From: an uncultured Collinsella sp.
GTDB taxonomy: Bacteria > Actinomycetota > Coriobacteriia > Coriobacteriales > Coriobacteriaceae
Direction: 5' to 3'
DNA length: 5,726 nucleotides
NCBI GenBank assembly: GCA_958439775.1
Contig: CAUBWQ010000075.1
Span: 1-5,726 of the forward strand
How positions within the stretch are numbered: position 1 is the first letter of the stretch; each line of letters starts with the position of its first letter. Shown here in pieces: positions 5,546 through 5,726 of this stretch. The position numbers and the translations under genes are program-made. Under the pieces are notes generated by a model, which was not told where the DNA came from, searched no databases, and saw only the letters and a program-made list of their open reading frames with translations.

Positions 5546-5577
5546 GCGCCCCAAGCCCATTAGGACCAAGAGCGCCT
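5544..5577. repeat. Short inverted repeat AGGCGC/GCGCCT
   Basis: AGGCGC (5544-5549) and GCGCCT (5572-5577) can form a 6-bp stem with a 22-nt loop, starting exactly where similarity to unit 1 ends. No T-run follows, so a terminator is unlikely. The position suggests it marks the break point of the duplicated segment. Confidence 0.3.
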
Positions 5578-5696
5578 AACATCAAGAAAATATCAGCCCA
5601 GTTCCGAAAAGCGAGCCGCATGCAACAACCAGGTAACCACAGGCCCCGGGAGAGCGGGGACACCGGCTTAGGTTTATCGCGAGTTCCGCACGAACA
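5578..5696. other. Gene-free stretch, nothing recognised
   Basis: No reading frame here has a believable start, ribosome site or protein-like composition. The only structure noticed is a weak CCCC/GGGG pairing at 5644-5659. The stretch could be the leader or tail region of a gene beyond the right edge. With the repeats before it, the whole of 5251-5726 lacks a supported protein gene. Confidence 0.5.
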
Positions 5697-5719
5697 GGAG
5701 GCCACTTAATGTGGCCTCC
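5697..5719. terminator. Perfect 9-bp hairpin at right edge, possible terminator
   Basis: GGAGGCCAC (5697-5705) and GTGGCCTCC (5711-5719) form a perfect stem around loop TTAAT. No T-run follows on the + strand before the window ends (GTCGTGA), and none follows on the - strand. It may be an atypical terminator, an attenuator of a gene outside the window, or a protein-binding dyad; the strand is undecided. Confidence 0.4.
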
Positions 5720-5726
5720 GTCGTGA

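Noticed and set aside
4112..5569. 485-aa open frame on the minus strand covering the PG-binding gene and the tRNA
   Set aside because: It is antisense to a gene with clear domains and to the tRNA, and has no ribosome site. Its part near 5250 (LAGTEGFEPPTAGTKNRSST) is the familiar spurious translation of an antisense tRNA gene.

Overview
The window looks like chromosomal DNA from a high-GC Gram-positive gut actinobacterium, most likely Coriobacteriia and possibly Collinsella. This rests on the GC-rich coding sequence with strong C/G third positions, the PTS-based sugar uptake, and the style of the tRNA and intergenic repeats. No rRNA or other marker gene is present, so the taxon is an inference.

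Left part (1-2952): a divergent sugar-uptake locus. A GntR/HutC-type repressor, cut off by the left edge, is read leftwards. A single long gene is read rightwards and encodes an alpha-glucoside-type PTS permease (EIIC then EIIB) fused in frame to a complete Cof/HAD-IIB phosphatase. The 227-bp divergent intergenic region holds two copies of the palindrome GTTTAAAC, which matches the operator pattern published for HutC-type regulators. One copy lies on the repressor side and the other just downstream of a TACAAT -10 box for the permease. The likely circuit is that the repressor controls itself and the transporter, a sugar phosphate made by the transporter acts as inducer, and the tethered phosphatase can remove that phosphate. 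The permease-phosphatase fusion is the most unusual feature here.

Middle part (2953-5137): two separate rightward genes with their own probable promoters. The first is a trans-type polyprenyl diphosphate synthase with an intact first Asp motif and a DDxxN second motif. The second is a protein with two peptidoglycan-binding repeats, no signal peptide, and a C-terminal half I do not recognise.

Right part (5138-5726): a tRNA-Gln(TTG) gene with encoded CCA and an intrinsic terminator, followed by about 470 bp without a credible protein gene. This DNA carries a second copy of the last 20 bp of the tRNA gene exactly 191 bp downstream. The copy is followed by a different terminator hairpin and then a near-identical 62-64-bp segment. 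Together they form a tandem duplication whose hairpins have been exchanged or have diverged. The first unit can fold into a self-closed, multi-branched structure. A perfect 9-bp hairpin sits at the right edge.
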